Positions 11,256 through 21,900 are shown, counted from the first letter of the stretch. The stretch is DNA of 64,000 nucleotides from Phymatolithon calcareum (GCA_977006965.1 OZ345356.1:682001-746000); one strand, 5' to 3'. A program made the numbers and translations. Notes: generated by a model not told the origin, from the sequence alone.

Positions 11256-11776
11256 ATGAGTACCTGCAATACTCGTTCACCAATTGAGATCCATGCCACA
11301 GTTCAGGACGAAACTATCTTTAACGGAGCATGTTTTGATACCGGAGCTGAACGATCTGTTGGCGGACGAGATCAGGCCGAAGAATATTATCGTTTCATGG
11401 GAATCCCGCTTTTTATCAGCACGATACGTTCAGAAACTCCGAGAGTTTACAAATTCGGAGGTCAGCGAAAAGAAAGTATTGGGAAAGCGAAATTCCGCAT
11501 TCCATACGCTGAAAACAAGTACATGATCATCGAAATTGACGTTGTTGACATTAATATACCCCTGCTAATAGGCCTGTATATCATGGATGAGTACGGATTG
11601 ACAGCAGATACGGTTGAAAATCGCTTCGTGTGCAAGGACCCTCCATGGACCGCACCTCTAGTTCGCAAGCTCGGTCACGTCTATTACGAATGGAACTACG
11701 AGGCCATGTATACAGAACTTGAGCTGAAGCGCATCCATCGCCACTTCCATCATCCACAAGCAGAAGAATCTACAAC
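11256..11776 (+). pseudogene. pol: Copia protease and GAG-pre-integrase segment
   Basis: This aspartic protease would cleave the polyprotein. The active-site motif DTGAERSV starts at residue 28, and LLIGL at about residue 106 is the hydrophobic partner motif. The segment ends with HRHFHHPQA, the start of the HHCC zinc-binding domain, then shifts frame near 11768-11772 into the integrase frame, where the expected continuation RRIYNL is found. A one-base deletion explains the break. It abuts gag directly. Confidence 0.85.
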
Positions 11777-12460
11777 TTGATGAGGAGAGCTGGTGATCCT
11801 GACGCAACCCTTGAAACTCTAAAGATGCTTGACAAACTGACTCGAGATTGCGATGTTTGTCAAAGACTTTCAGAAAAGCCTGGGTGCTTTCACGTCTCCT
11901 TGCCGAATGTCGACATTGTGTTTAACCGCATGGTCTCAACGGATCTAATGACGATCGAGTCGAAGACTGTACTGCACATAATCTGTAAAGACACGCTTTT
12001 CAGTGTAGCTGTGTTTCTTCTTCACAGGGAAACTACTGCCGCCGTCTGGCAAGCATACAACATGTATTGGGTTAATCCTTATGTCGGCTATTCCAAATGC
12101 ATTCACGTAGATCAAGGTCCTCAATATCAGTCAGACGAGTGGAAAGCATTATTGAGATCTTGTGGCATCGAACGGCACGATTCTGGAGTTGAAAGCCATA
12201 ATTCCCTTGGTGTCGGTGAGCGCTACCGTATGTTTCTTCGCCAAATCTTCCGAAAAGTCCGCGCTGTGCATCCGACAATTCCACTTGAGGATGCACTCTC
12301 GCTTTCTGTTTACGCTATGAACTGCACTGCTGGACCTAATGGACTTGCTCCAACTCTTCTTGTGTTTGGAAATGTTCCGCAATACACTTCTGGATTTTCG
12401 GATCTCCCAGAACAAAGAGAACGAATGCAAGCCAGAAAGTTGCAAGAAATGAAATGGTGA
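11777..12460 (+). pseudogene. pol: Copia integrase
   Basis: Integrase inserts the cDNA into the genome. CDVC at residues 25-28 completes the HHCC domain begun upstream. The catalytic triad is visible as D56 (STDLMT), D112 (HVDQGPQ) and E148 (GVGERY), with near-standard spacing. The frame ends at a TGA after EMKW, where the remaining pol sequence continues in another frame, so a frameshift lies at about 12458. Confidence 0.85.
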
Positions 12461-14424
12461 AAACCATTTCCGCTTCAAGGCTAAAAAGAGCCAGTCGAAG
12501 AGGCGTTCCTGGTGCTTCCGATACAGAGCTATTGATCGGAATGGAGGTGCTTATGTATCGGGAAAAACCAGTTAACCGATGGGTTGGCCCCTTTACTGTT
12601 GTTGCTGGTGATAACAAAAACGTTTAGCTGGATATCAACGGTAAATTAAGGCTTGTTTCCGCCGACAAAATCAAAGAATACAAAACCTCAGACGAAAGTA
12701 GGCCCGTTATTCAGCAAATGCCGGAAACTCCAGACGTCAATCCATGTCAACCTGCACACGATCCCTGTGAGATGGACAGAATCTTCGAACGAGTTATAGC
12801 TGGTGAAGTGTTCTTATCTCAGTTGCAGCGCAGATTTGCAGCGCGGAGAGCGAAAACAGGAGGTTCTGCATGCATTGTCGAAACTCCTGCTAGCATTCTT
12901 TTCACCGAAATTATCGACAAAGGCGACCCGAGGTCAATGTCCGAAGCCTTTGACTCTGCAAGAAAGTCCGAGATTGATAACCTGATTGCACGCAAGACGT
13001 TTTCCATCGTGAAGACGCAATCTATACCTCATAACGCCAACGTAATAAGTGGTCGCTTTGTTGAAACGCTGAAGAACGTTGGGACGGAGAATGAAACTGT
13101 GAAAGCACGCTATGTTGGACAAGGGTTAAAGGACGACATGAAACCTTTCTTAGTCCATAATACCCCATCTCTACGCCAAAGCTCAACGAATATTATTACA
13201 TCTATTGCCGCTATCAATGCATTCCGCGTTTCTTTCCTTGACGTAACACAAGCCTATATACAGGCGAAAGACAAGTTTACCAGAGAGATCTACCTGAAAC
13301 CTCGAGATAAGGATAGGAATCTCTTCGGGCTTCGCCCTGATGAAGTTTTACGTCTGGAGAAACCACTGTACGGAATCTGCGACGCTGGTGACTACTGGGA
13401 AGAGACCATTTCCGACCACGTTAAGAACAATTTGCAGATGAATCCTATGCATGGTGATCCTTCTCTTTACATGAAGAAGATCAACTCTAGAACCATCGGC
13501 CTTCTTGGGAGCTATGTTGACGACGTGATGTTTGCTGGAAATGCTGCTTTCAACACTGCATTTACCAACACGATGAACAGGTTTGAGACTAAGCCGATTC
13601 AATGGGATAACTTCGAATTCGTCGGGCTTACCGTTAGTACTATACCTGCTTCTAATGGCCGGCTTGAATTTCACTTGAGCCAGCCTGAGTACATTGACAA
13701 AACACGGGAGCTTCCTTTGGATCTTAACTTCGAAAAGTTTCGGTCTGCTCGTGCTGTCGTCGGATGGCTCGCTCATAGTCGACCGGACATCTGTTGTGCC
13801 ATAAGCAGAGCCGCCCAATTAACTGACAAGTTGTACGACAAGAAGCATATTAAGGAGTTCAATGTGGCGATCTGTCGAGTCAGGCAAAGTTCAACATTTT
13901 TTCTGAAGTATAGACCTTTGGATCCTGAGTCTCTTCATCTTCGAGTATATGCTGATGCATCGTTTGCATCGAACGAAGATTCATCATCGCAACTAGCCTA
14001 CATTATCTTGCTTTGTGACAAGGATAACAATTGCCATGTGCTTTCGTATAGCAGCAGGAAGTCTAAACGTGTTGTACGATCGATCATGGCCGGTGAGATC
14101 TATGCATTCTCTACCGCCTTTGACCACGCATTCATGATCAAGCATGATCTTGAGATGATATTGGGTTGCAAAGTACCGCTTTCTATATTCACGGATTCTA
14201 AGCAGATCTTTGACGTCATTTCTCGCGCCTCCCATACTACCGAAAAGAGATTGATGATTGACATTGCTGCAACGAGAGAATCTTACAACAAGAACGAGAT
14301 ATGTAATGTCGGTCTCGTTCCCGGTGATAAGAATCCTGCGGACGGGATGACCAAGCCAGTGTTTTGCAGTGCCCTTTTCAACCTGCTTGATACCGGATTT
14401 GACAATACGCCTGATGTGCAGTAG
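12461..14424 (+). pseudogene. pol: Copia reverse transcriptase and RNase H
   Basis: The longest open part starts at 12718 (568 codons). It contains FLDVTQAYIQA (first catalytic aspartate), EKPLYGICDAG, and the polymerase box YVDD at residues 266-269. RNase H follows with YADASFASNE (about 411), GEIYAF (about 460) and FTDSKQ (about 492), and the end carries the copia-typical DKNPADGMTKP. Upstream, 12461-12717 encodes the end of the integrase domain (REKPVNRWVGPFTVV) in the same frame but has a TAG at 12624-12626. Catalytic residues are intact in the long frame. Confidence 0.9.
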
Positions 14425-14462
14425 GTATACCGCGTTTAAGATTACCACGACCTCGGATTTTA

Positions 14463-14474
14463 GAAAGGCGGGAC
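14463..14474 (+). promoter_or_regulatory. Polypurine tract candidate
   Basis: The purine-rich GAAAGGCGGGAC lies directly before the 3' LTR, the position where plus-strand DNA synthesis is primed in LTR retrotransposons. Confidence 0.5.
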
Positions 14475-14863
14475 TGTGAAACGCTTGAGAAATGTCCGCT
14501 CTGTACAGCTGACGTGCACGGCCGTCCGAGGTCGAGGCTCGTGATGAGTCTGGACCATCTGGATGCATAATCATAATCAGATGGGCCGAAAGGGGGTTAT
14601 TAGAATATCTGGACCAGAGGGGCAACGGCCCTGTATAGGCCATTTAGAATACTATATACACTGGTACTGAGTATCAGGCAGTGGAAGAACATGAAGCAAG
14701 GAAGTAAAGACGTTTGCGTGCACAAACCTCAAGGTAGGCAACTCTGTGTCACCGGTCGTAGGTGAGGACTTGCGCGGTTCCGCGGTCGGTCGTAGGCCGG
14801 GAATCAGCATTCTACTTTTTGTGTGCCACACGGTATCCCACCGAAAGACCCTGTTTGGTCACA
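14475..14863 (+). repeat. Copia 3' LTR
   Basis: It matches the 5' LTR over its full length with scattered substitutions and is followed by the CCTGA target duplication. The near identity implies a fairly recent insertion. Confidence 0.95.
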
Positions 14864-15020
14864 CCTGAACATTGCCAATGATACCAACGGGAAATCAAAC
14901 CGTTCGACGAGTTGTTTACAGACAACGGTGACAGGAGAAAGAAATTCGTAAGAAGGAATTCAAGTACTAGGATTTGAACGTGGAACATCATGCAGAACGT
15001 GGAGGATGTAAGACAGGGAG

Positions 15021-15214
15021 CTTGGATTGAATGTTCGAGGATTCAAACCGGAGACATACATCAGGATCTTTAAGTCACTAATTATCCCGAAATGGAAGTA
15101 TGCGTTACACGTTACTCCAATGAGAAATCGATTGCTCTCGGCAATCGAGTCGGCAGAGGGCTTGTTCTACAAGAATGTTTTCGGAAAATATGCCGAACAC
15201 CGCCGGGACCGAAT
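15021..15214 (+). pseudogene. LINE-2a, continuation after the nested insert
   Basis: The sequence resumes the LINE-2 frame (GFKPETYIRIFKSLIIPKWKYALHVTPM...FYKNVFGKYAEHR), matching LINE-2b at 25.72-25.92 kb. It breaks off where the D-module flank begins (CTCGGCCCACTTCC), so the rest of the C-terminal domain is lost at a segment junction. Confidence 0.8.
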
Positions 15215-16173
15215 GCCGACTCGGCCCACTTCCAATTGCCGAAATGACCTGCGATGAGAACGTCGACATGTCCCGTTTTCGGCAATTCAAACTCTCATTT
15301 CTCTTCCTCTCAACCAACCCGCAACTCAAGACAGTGGAATATTTTTCCCCCTCGAGGCTCTAAGCCAGAGGTAGGTTTGGTATTTCCGCTAGATCGTGTC
15401 GAAATCGACCACGCTAACATATAAGAACGATAGACCCTGTTTGTGGCCCATTGCCCTTCGCAAAGTTGCCTCAAGCGTCTGCAGATGCGTTGGTAACTTT
15501 TAAATAAAAAACTTACACTTCTTCTTCTTCATCTCAACCACGAAGCGGGAACTGTCTAATCGAGCCCTAGCCGACACTCAAGACGATACTCTCGCTGCTG
15601 CTGTAACCTGTTTGCCGTTACTGGAGACAAAGCAAAGAAACTTGAATCATCGATGCACACTCATATTCTGCCAGTGGCCACGTTGATATCAACAGTAGCA
15701 ATCGGGTTGACCAAATGTTGGTTCTAATTCAAGTACAGAGCATTCGCGTTACCGGTGGGAAGTGATGGTCAAGCGTGAGTGTAAAACCGTGTGTTCGCGT
15801 TCAATTTGGCGTCCGCCAATTTCTACAATTCGACGGCAACGGAAGCTCTTCGGTAGTGGAACTCCGTGTGCAAGACGCCGATGAGCAGATTCACTACCTA
15901 GCAACGTGAAGCGGTACCGCCACAGCGCGGCACACACTCTAGTTTACTAATTATGCGCCGCGAACATGCGCCATGTGTCCACGGCCGTCATGGACTCGGC
16001 AAACTAGGTTGAAGTATCGCAAACAGAGCACCTGTACTGCACAATTTCCTAGTAGCTAGCCGTCAACTAAACGCTGTCCACATCATTGGTCTCGGTGCCA
16101 AGGAGCCGCATCGGTAGCAGGAGAGAACAGGCGCGCGTTTTCGGATAGTCAACCTCCTCTTCATCTGCTTGTA
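15215..16173. repeat. D-module flank, copy 1
   Basis: This matches 50455-51170 apart from the LINE fragment at 15317-15531. A 62-codon - strand frame (15749-15937) is open in both copies, but with so recent a duplication this is not evidence of coding. I see no supported gene. Confidence 0.75.
15317..15531 (+). mobile_element. LINE-1 3' end, 5'-truncated
   Basis: This 215-bp piece matches the 3' UTR of the LINE at 18.6-18.84 kb, including the TTTTCCCCCTCGAG hairpin tract, GCGTCTGCAGATGCGTTGG and the CTT-repeat tail. The target duplication TCTCAACCA flanks it (15308-15316 and 15532-15540). The module copy at 50521 shows the empty site. Confidence 0.9.
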
Positions 16174-16246
16174 TCATGAATGGGCGGCGGCGAAGCGTTC
16201 ATTCATGGCTTTGCCCTCGTAAAAAATTGAACCGGGAAAAGTTTCA

Positions 16247-18626
16247 TTGCCCCCAGGACCCTGGCTAGGAAATCTGCAACACAAGCCCCTAATGGTTCGA
16301 ATCCCATCAAGGCGGCAACTTCCGAGGACAAAAGAAGTTATTGTGACACGAGGGCTTTCTGAGCCTGAGGTTGTCGATAACGTTCGCGTCGAGTATAACA
16401 TTGTGCTCCCCGCACTCATCATGAGACTCAATGAGTGTAGGACGAAAAAGAACCTTAGCGATGTTTACGACTCCATAGTGAAAGCTCTACTCCGACCATG
16501 GCGCAAAAAATCAATCTGGACAGGACGCAATCCTCCTTTTGGAATGAGGAGCTGGACGCAATGGCTAAGAAGCGTACAAGGCTGTTTAGGAAAGCCCGAC
16601 GGTCCAAAACTGAGGCAGATGTGGAGATACACAAGAAATTTAAGGCGAAAATGAAAAGGGCAGTGTGGGCTGCGAAAAACACGTCATACACCCGATTCCT
16701 CGACGAGCTCGACGAGTTGCCGGCGGCTACCGCAATTGAGAAAACATCGAAGATGGCAAGAGCTCTCACACGAAGATACAAGGAGAACATGAAGCAAGGT
16801 ACGGAGCTCCCACCGAGCTTGTTCCTTGCTCACATTGCCAACGTATGCTCGGCAAAAAATACATGGAGAGGCGACACCAGAGAATTCAGCCCAGACTGGA
16901 CGTTCCGCCATGACATAGAATCGGCAATTTTATCGAGTCCCAATGGAAAAGCCCCGGGACTGGACCAAGTTAAGAACGAGATGCTGAAGATAGACCCCAA
17001 ACTAAGCACCAGACTGTTGTTTGCGTTTTGGCAAGCCTGTGGCCGACTTCAAACGACCCCATTGGAGTGGAAAAGAACGAAAGTCGTCGCAATCTATAAG
17101 GGCGGAGAAACTAGCAAGCCGGAAAGCTACCGTCCCATCTCGCTGCTTAGCCATACCCGGAAAATCATCGAGATGAAATTGGACAAGCTGATACGACGAA
17201 ACTATAAATTTCATGTATCTCAATTGGGATTCCAGAAAAACAAAGGGACAGAGCTTGCCCTTCTCCACGCAGAAGCTCTCCGACAGCAAGGTAACAGCTA
17301 TGTCGCTATCTTGGACTTAAAGGCAGCATATGACTCTGTTCCAAGAGACACGCTCGCAAGAAGATTACGAAGGGTCCTTGACCCAAGTATATCCGAGATG
17401 ATTATGCCGTTCTTGGAACCGTCATATATCGAGAACGACGACGGCGAATGGTTCACCATCAACAAGGGGGTGGCACAAGGCTCTCCCCTAAGCCCATGTC
17501 TCTACAATATTTTTATGGACACCTTTGCCATGGAGCTCGACTTAATCCCCAAAGATGTGTCGAAAGAGCCGTGCAAGCTCTTTGCAGATGATGTGAAGCT
17601 GATAGCCACCTCTGCAAAGGGACTTCAGAAAATTCTGGACCTGGCGTCGAAATGGGCAGAAGAGAATGAAATGAAGTGGAATACGACAAAAAGTGCCATC
17701 CTATGGACAAGGGCCACGGCACGACTGCAATTCCAACTGTCGGGAAGGAAGCTGACGAAACAACGGGAAGTGAAATACCTTGGTGTTACGATAACCGAGG
17801 ATGGGATATCAGATTCCAAACTCGTCGAAAGAATCAAGAACTCCAAAAATGTTCTTGGAACGCTGAGGCGACTTGGGGTCTTCACAAACGGCGTGCACCC
17901 GTCGAGGTCAATCAGGTTGTACAAGTCTCTTGTACAGTCGAGGTGGGAGTATGCAGTACATCTGACACCATGGACACCCAAAGTGGAGCTTGAGATCAAG
18001 AAGGTGGAGTCGATGTTCTTCGGCCAAATATTTGGGAAACCGGGCAGAAGGAGTGCGGATAGAAGCAGAGCGATGTGCCGTATTGTGAAGCCGAAGGACA
18101 GAAGGGATATATTTGCAAGACTGTTTGTGCGAAGACTAATGAGGCACGCGGAAAATTTTGAGTCAAAACCGACACAGGTGCGACAACCGAAGGAGATCGA
18201 AAACGCAAATCTGGACGTAACCCACGCCAAAGTAAACCCTCACCTCTTCAGAGCGGCGTATGAAACTACGCCTCGCACAAACATCAAGCAATACAGAAGA
18301 CAAAAGATCCTGGAAGCTGCCACGAAAGTGGAAAAAGGAAAAAAAAAACCCATCCCGAGTATCAAGACCACACTGCCACCACACTTGTGCTTCAAGTCAA
18401 GGAGGTGCAGAACCCTGGCCATCAAATGGGCATTGGAATGTTCCCGCCGATGAGCACCTCCGAGCTCAAAGACCTAACTGGACAAACTGGAAAGGATGCT
18501 ATCGAAGATCTCAAGTCAGGCCTATCAAAAGACAAGCAATCATATGAAGAAAGTGCTTTTACAAGGAGGGCACTCGACGAAATACTTGCCATGTATCAGG
18601 CGGCCAAGACCACTCTCGAAACCTGA
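16247..18626 (+). pseudogene. LINE-1 reverse transcriptase ORF, two frameshifts
   Basis: The RT copies element RNA at a nicked target. The main frame (16498-18453, 651 codons) shows YRPISLL (211), LGFQKNKG (243), DLKAAYD (273-279), GVAQGSPLSPCLYNIFMD (324-341), the catalytic FADD (362-365) and YLGVTITEDG. All three catalytic aspartates are present. The preceding RNECR-like region (16247-16500) is in another frame, with the break at the A run near 16505. The last block (FPPMSTSELKDL..., to 18626) is in a third frame after a base loss near 18442. No RNase H or endonuclease is seen. Confidence 0.9.
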
Positions 18627-18649
18627 AACCCGCGACTCAAGACAGTGGA

Positions 18650-18840
18650 ATATTTTTCCCCCTCGAGGCTCTAAACCAGAGGTAGGTTTTGATATTTCCG
18701 CCAGATCGTGTCGAAATCGACCACGCTAACATACAAGAACGATAGACCCTGTTTGTGGCCCAATGGCCTTCGCAAAGTTGCCCCAAGCGTCTGCAGATGC
18801 GTTGGTAACTTTTAAATAAAAACTTACACTTCTTCTTCTT
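18650..18840 (+). other. LINE-1 3' UTR with conserved structure and CTT tail
   Basis: The tract TTTTCCCCCTCGAG...CAGAGGTAGGTTTT can form a hairpin and recurs in every LINE-1 3' end of the window. About 130 bases later comes the near-palindrome GCGTCTGCAGATGCGTTGG, then TAACTTTTAAATAAAAA and a CTT repeat. In related elements the RT recognises the 3' end; that role here is inference. Confidence 0.7.
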
Positions 18841-19308
18841 CTTTGCCCTCGTAAACATTGACGAGGGTGTCGATGAACTTCGAGACGGTTTCGAGCACCG
18901 CTGCGGTGAGAGTACCGGGAACAGGCGGCGTGCGCTTGAGCCCGATATTGTTGTAGCAGTCGGCGATATGGTTCTTCAACTTTTCCCTCTTCTCCGGTGG
19001 CTGTTCGTTCATCAGGAAGGTATACATGTTCTGCAGCGGCTCACGGTACTTCACCTTCATCCCGTCGAGCTTTTCCCAGAATTCTTCGCTGCCCGCCGCA
19101 CCCGTACCACACGCATCGTTCACACCGTTGAGCGGACCCAACGCGCCCATCTTCTCTTCCTCCGTAACTTCGGAAGAGCCAATTGGCCATGATGATCGGG
19201 GTTAGAACGTTGGTTGCAGAGACGCTGTCTTCCAATGAGGTTTTTGAGCGATGCGGTCCGATCTCCAAATCAATTAAATAAGATACAGTACTGTACTTTA
19301 TAAAGTAC

Positions 19309-19375
19309 AGAGCAGCCAACCGCTCCCACTAGAGAACTGTATACAGTTCTCTATCTGGGAGCGGTTGGCTGCTCT
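19309..19375. repeat. 67-bp near-perfect palindrome, module B
   Basis: AGAGCAGCCAACCGCTCCC is followed by a central inverted GAGAACTGTATACAGTTCTC and then the complement of the first part. One small mismatch or indel lies in the left arm. It sits between D1 and M1, where the D2 module has no such sequence. Confidence 0.9.
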
Positions 19376-19454
19376 TGCACCACAGCTGTTCTGTCTGTCC
19401 TTGCCAACACGAAGTGCGTGCGCGTGCGTGCGCGCAAGCACACCGGCGTAATAT

Positions 19455-20108
19455 TCAAGTCGCGTGGTGCGCTCTAGCAGTATGGAAGGCTGCGAGCACG
19501 GCGCCAATGGCGTTCGCAACGCCACGCGCTGTGGCCATCGCCTTCACTGGCACCAACCGGTGGTCATCAGGTGTGGCAAACACGAGCGAGAAAAGAAAAG
19601 TATCACTCCTTCCGTTCTCGTTCGTTCCGCGCTGAGCATTCTGGACAGCATCACGAAGTGATTGCAATGACCCCCTCAGCCAACCGCTCGTCTGTCCCAT
19701 CGCCCAGTAAAGTCTTTGGTGCGTCCTCGTTTTATGGTAGACTCCCCTTGCGCTTGATATCACCACGCTTCTGGTCAGGTCAGCGCTGTAGTTTTCAACG
19801 AGCGCTTATGCTTTCTTCTGCTTGAACCAGGGCGTGTCCATATTACGCGGCCATGTTTGGAAATAGAGAAGCATGTTGGGGGGAATGCGTAGAACCGAAA
19901 GGGAAACGAACACTGCTACAGTCAGTCCTCGTAGCGCTAAAGTTCCCGACTGCCGCTGCATGCATCTTGCGGGTAGTTCAAGCGTTAGTCCGTAACCAGA
20001 CCACGCGAAAGGCGTTGGGTAGCAACGGGAAGTACACATCTTATCCCAGATCAAACTTCTACCTATAAAGAGCTTCGGCGCACTCCAGTTCTTCCCATTC
20101 GGGTACAC
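19455..20108 (-). pseudogene. M1: conserved 217-codon frame with TAA at codon 101
   Basis: The frame starts MYPNGKNWSAPKLFIGRS and holds one hydrophobic stretch (TLALRGLTVAVFVSLSVL, about 58-75) and NMDTPWFKQKKA. A TAA (19806-19808) stops it at 100 residues, but the same phase stays open for another 116 codons to the stop shared by all copies. All three copies span exactly 654 nt without indels. M3 has CAA at codon 101. Either a 100-aa protein is the real product or a longer one has been cut. Its start lies 78 nt after the S1 stop, on the same strand. Function unknown. Confidence 0.5.
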
Positions 20109-20186
20109 ACTCCTCTGTAACTACTGCCACAACAGCTGTGACGTGCCGTGCCGAGTTTTTCTGTTGGCCTGAGAAACGAACAGTGT

Positions 20187-21563
20187 TTACAAAGCGCCAG
20201 GTAGGTCTGCGTTCAGCGGGAGAAACGGCGCCGACGTCGGGCGCAATTTATGCACATCATCGATGGCTCGCAACGCCACGTCGCATGTGACAGCCGTTGC
20301 CGTCGCCTTGGCGCGTTTTTTCACTTTATCGCGCGATAGGAACGAGCCACGCTGCGAGTCCAGCTTGGACGCGTTGACGACTGCAGACACATGCGCGTCG
20401 GTGAGCACCGGTTTGTCATCGCCCAGAAGGTGCACCAGCGCGTCGCGATACATCTGCTCGCGGTCGCGGCCTACAAGTTTCTCGAAGCGAACTGAGCGTA
20501 CGCGGATGTCGCGACATCGCAGCGCGTAATAACGATACAACGACGTCACGGTAGTGGCGTAATACAATGCGTAAAACTCGAGGTCATCTCGTTGGAAAAA
20601 CGGACGGAACGCGTCAATATACTCACGCTCTGCGACGTGCATATCGCATTCGCCGTGGTCAAAGTTGAGTTCCTGCAATTGTATGGCAGTTAACGCAGGC
20701 ACACGGCGCACACGAGAGTGGTACCAGTGCAGCGCGGCGTAAATCGCTATCACGGGCAGCGTCGAGAACGAACGCTCGATTGACGCTGCACATCGGTGCG
20801 CGTCGCGATGCGAGAACAAAGGGGTTGCGTTCGGGAATAGCCTATGGAGCGTGGGTGCGAGCGGCATAGCGGCCGAACGCGGTTTCAGCAGCATTAGACG
20901 TGGTACCGTGGCCGTTATTGGCAACAGTGTCAGCACCACGGCGCGCAGTAGTTCTTCACGTCGCACACGAGGAAGTGCGACGCGTTCACCGAAGCAAAAC
21001 GGCATCAACACGTCAGGTTCACTCACGCAACGGACTAAGCCTTCCGCGCCACCCAACGCGCGACACAGCAAGGTGGAGCCCGAACGCGCAACAGACCACA
21101 CGGAGCTGATGCGCGTGCGACCCGTGTTTCGACGTGCGCGTTCCTCCGCACCGCGCACCAAATCGTCCAGCGACGTCACAAACAAGTAGCGCGCATGATG
21201 AAACACCGATTCATAAACGAACGGCGCGTTGAGCACGCGGTCGACGTGCTCCTCGTCGCCGCCCACGTCCACGAAAGTGGCTACGCCGCGATCAAGGTCC
21301 ATTGTGTAGAGGAACACGCTCGGCGAACAAATTGCGCTCACGATGTCGACGTTCGTCGGCGACGCGGTTAGAAAGTCGCCTTCAGATGCTGGGGAGCCAT
21401 CCAGACGATTGCGTGCTAGGATGCGTCGTCTTGACGTAACACCGTCGGCACACGCTCGAGGGCGCTTCTGCACGAGCGCGAACACTGCGCATAGCAGGCG
21501 GAAAAGCAAGAGCGCGCAAATCTGCACGAAACATTGCGCCGAGGTGCGCCAAGAGACGCGCAT
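20187..21563 (-). CDS. S1: sulfotransferase-like type II membrane protein (458 aa)
   Basis: This protein probably moves sulfate from PAPS to a sugar or other acceptor in the secretory pathway. The chosen ATG (MRVSWRTS) gives 458 residues in all three copies; longer frames upstream are not conserved. Residues 11-31 are one hydrophobic anchor, typical of Golgi sulfotransferases. WSVARSGSTLLCRALGG (156-172) fits the 5'-phosphosulfate loop (RSGST/S type), and SHRDAHRCAASIERS (251-265) fits the 3'-phosphate site, with R253 and S261 in place. The gene is GC-rich against AT-rich flanks. It diverges head-to-head from G2 across 1.5 kb. The acceptor is unknown; sulfated galactan metabolism is a guess from the likely organism. 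Confidence 0.75.
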   Translation of the reverse strand: MRVSWRTSAQCFVQICALLLFRLLCAVFALVQKRPRACADGVTSRRRILARNRLDGSPASEGDFLTASPTNVDIVSAICSPSVFLYTMDLDRGVATFVDVGGDEEHVDRVLNAPFVYESVFHHARYLFVTSLDDLVRGAEERARRNTGRTRISSVWSVARSGSTLLCRALGGAEGLVRCVSEPDVLMPFCFGERVALPRVRREELLRAVVLTLLPITATVPRLMLLKPRSAAMPLAPTLHRLFPNATPLFSHRDAHRCAASIERSFSTLPVIAIYAALHWYHSRVRRVPALTAIQLQELNFDHGECDMHVAEREYIDAFRPFFQRDDLEFYALYYATTVTSLYRYYALRCRDIRVRSVRFEKLVGRDREQMYRDALVHLLGDDKPVLTDAHVSAVVNASKLDSQRGSFLSRDKVKKRAKATATAVTCDVALRAIDDVHKLRPTSAPFLPLNADLPGAL

Positions 21564-21639
21564 TGCATTGTGTTCAGAGTGGCAGATCTCCGGAGAATCG
21601 TGATCACGAGAGTAGGACTGTGATGTGATGTGTGTATGC

Positions 21640-21900
21640 AATGATTTAAAATAAAACGTTTTTTAAAACGTTTTATTTTAAAATATTTAGGACGTTTTTT
21701 AAACGTTCGAAAAACGTTCGAAAAAATATACACGTGTAGTGCATCATACACCTTTCTTTATAGTCGGGCTTCGATTGCATCGCTGGGGACCAAAGGCGGT
21801 ATGATCGCGAATTTATTTCGAACGTTTTAAAAAACGTTCTTGATGGATATCGACCTTTTTAAAACGTTTGAAATTTTTTTTGAACGTTTTAAATCATTGT
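21640..21900. repeat. AACGTTTT palindromic island upstream of S1
   Basis: Many copies of AACGTTTT/AAAACGTT and TTCGAAAAACGTTCG occur here, bounded by the inverted motif AATGATTTAAAA/TTTTAAATCATT. It lies directly upstream of the S1 start. The same island, with length differences, precedes S2 and S3. It may be a MITE or a promoter element. Confidence 0.7.

Larger units (their letters stand above)
8450..14863 (+). mobile_element. Complete Ty1/copia-type LTR retrotransposon
   Basis: The element has two LTRs of ~390 bp that differ at few sites, and it is flanked by the 5-bp duplication CCTGA (8445-8449, 14864-14868). The internal order is gag, protease, integrase, reverse transcriptase, RNase H, which defines the copia group. 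The leader between the 5' LTR and the gag reading frame is long (~1.4 kb). The coding region has an in-frame TAG in gag, a frameshift between protease and integrase, another near 12458 and a TAG at 12624. It is structurally complete but cannot encode a full polyprotein as read. Confidence 0.95.
8157..15015. mobile_element. Unclassified insert in LINE-2a, itself carrying a copia element
   Basis: Alignment with LINE-2b shows extra DNA between two copies of GGGAG (8152-8156, 15016-15020). Without the copia element and one CCTGA, the insert is about 440 bp (8157-8449 plus 14869-15015). Its ends do not form clear TIRs or TG...CA. It gives a three-layer nesting order: LINE-2 first, then this insert, then copia. 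Confidence 0.65.
16224..18840 (+). mobile_element. LINE-1 non-LTR retrotransposon, 5'-truncated
   Basis: This 2617-bp insert is flanked by an exact 15-bp repeat CTTTGCCCTCGTAAA (16209-16223, 18841-18855) that occurs once in D2 and D3. It carries an RT ORF, a structured 3' UTR and a short CTT-repeat tail rather than poly(A). There is no endonuclease domain, because the element starts just before the RT N-terminal region. It is the longest member in the window of a family represented by five other short 3' ends. Confidence 0.95.
16174..19150 (-). pseudogene. D1: D-family gene split by a LINE
   Basis: This is the first copy of a small protein gene whose intact sister is D2 (117 aa). The N-terminal ~98 codons lie at 18856-19150 and the last ~17 at 16174-16223. 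A 2.6 kb LINE sits between them with a 15-bp TSD. The protein is rich in charged residues with FWEKLDGMKVKYREPLQNMY and REKLKNHIADCYNNIGLKR as recognisable blocks. I do not recognise the family. It lies about 300 bp beyond M1 in the same direction, so S, M and D could share regulation, but no signal shows this. D1 also lacks four residues after FL relative to D2. Confidence 0.8.

Noticed and set aside
15749-15937. 62-codon - strand frame also open at 50746-50934
   Set aside because: Both lie in a recent segmental duplication, so shared openness is expected; no domain and AT/GC composition like non-coding flank.
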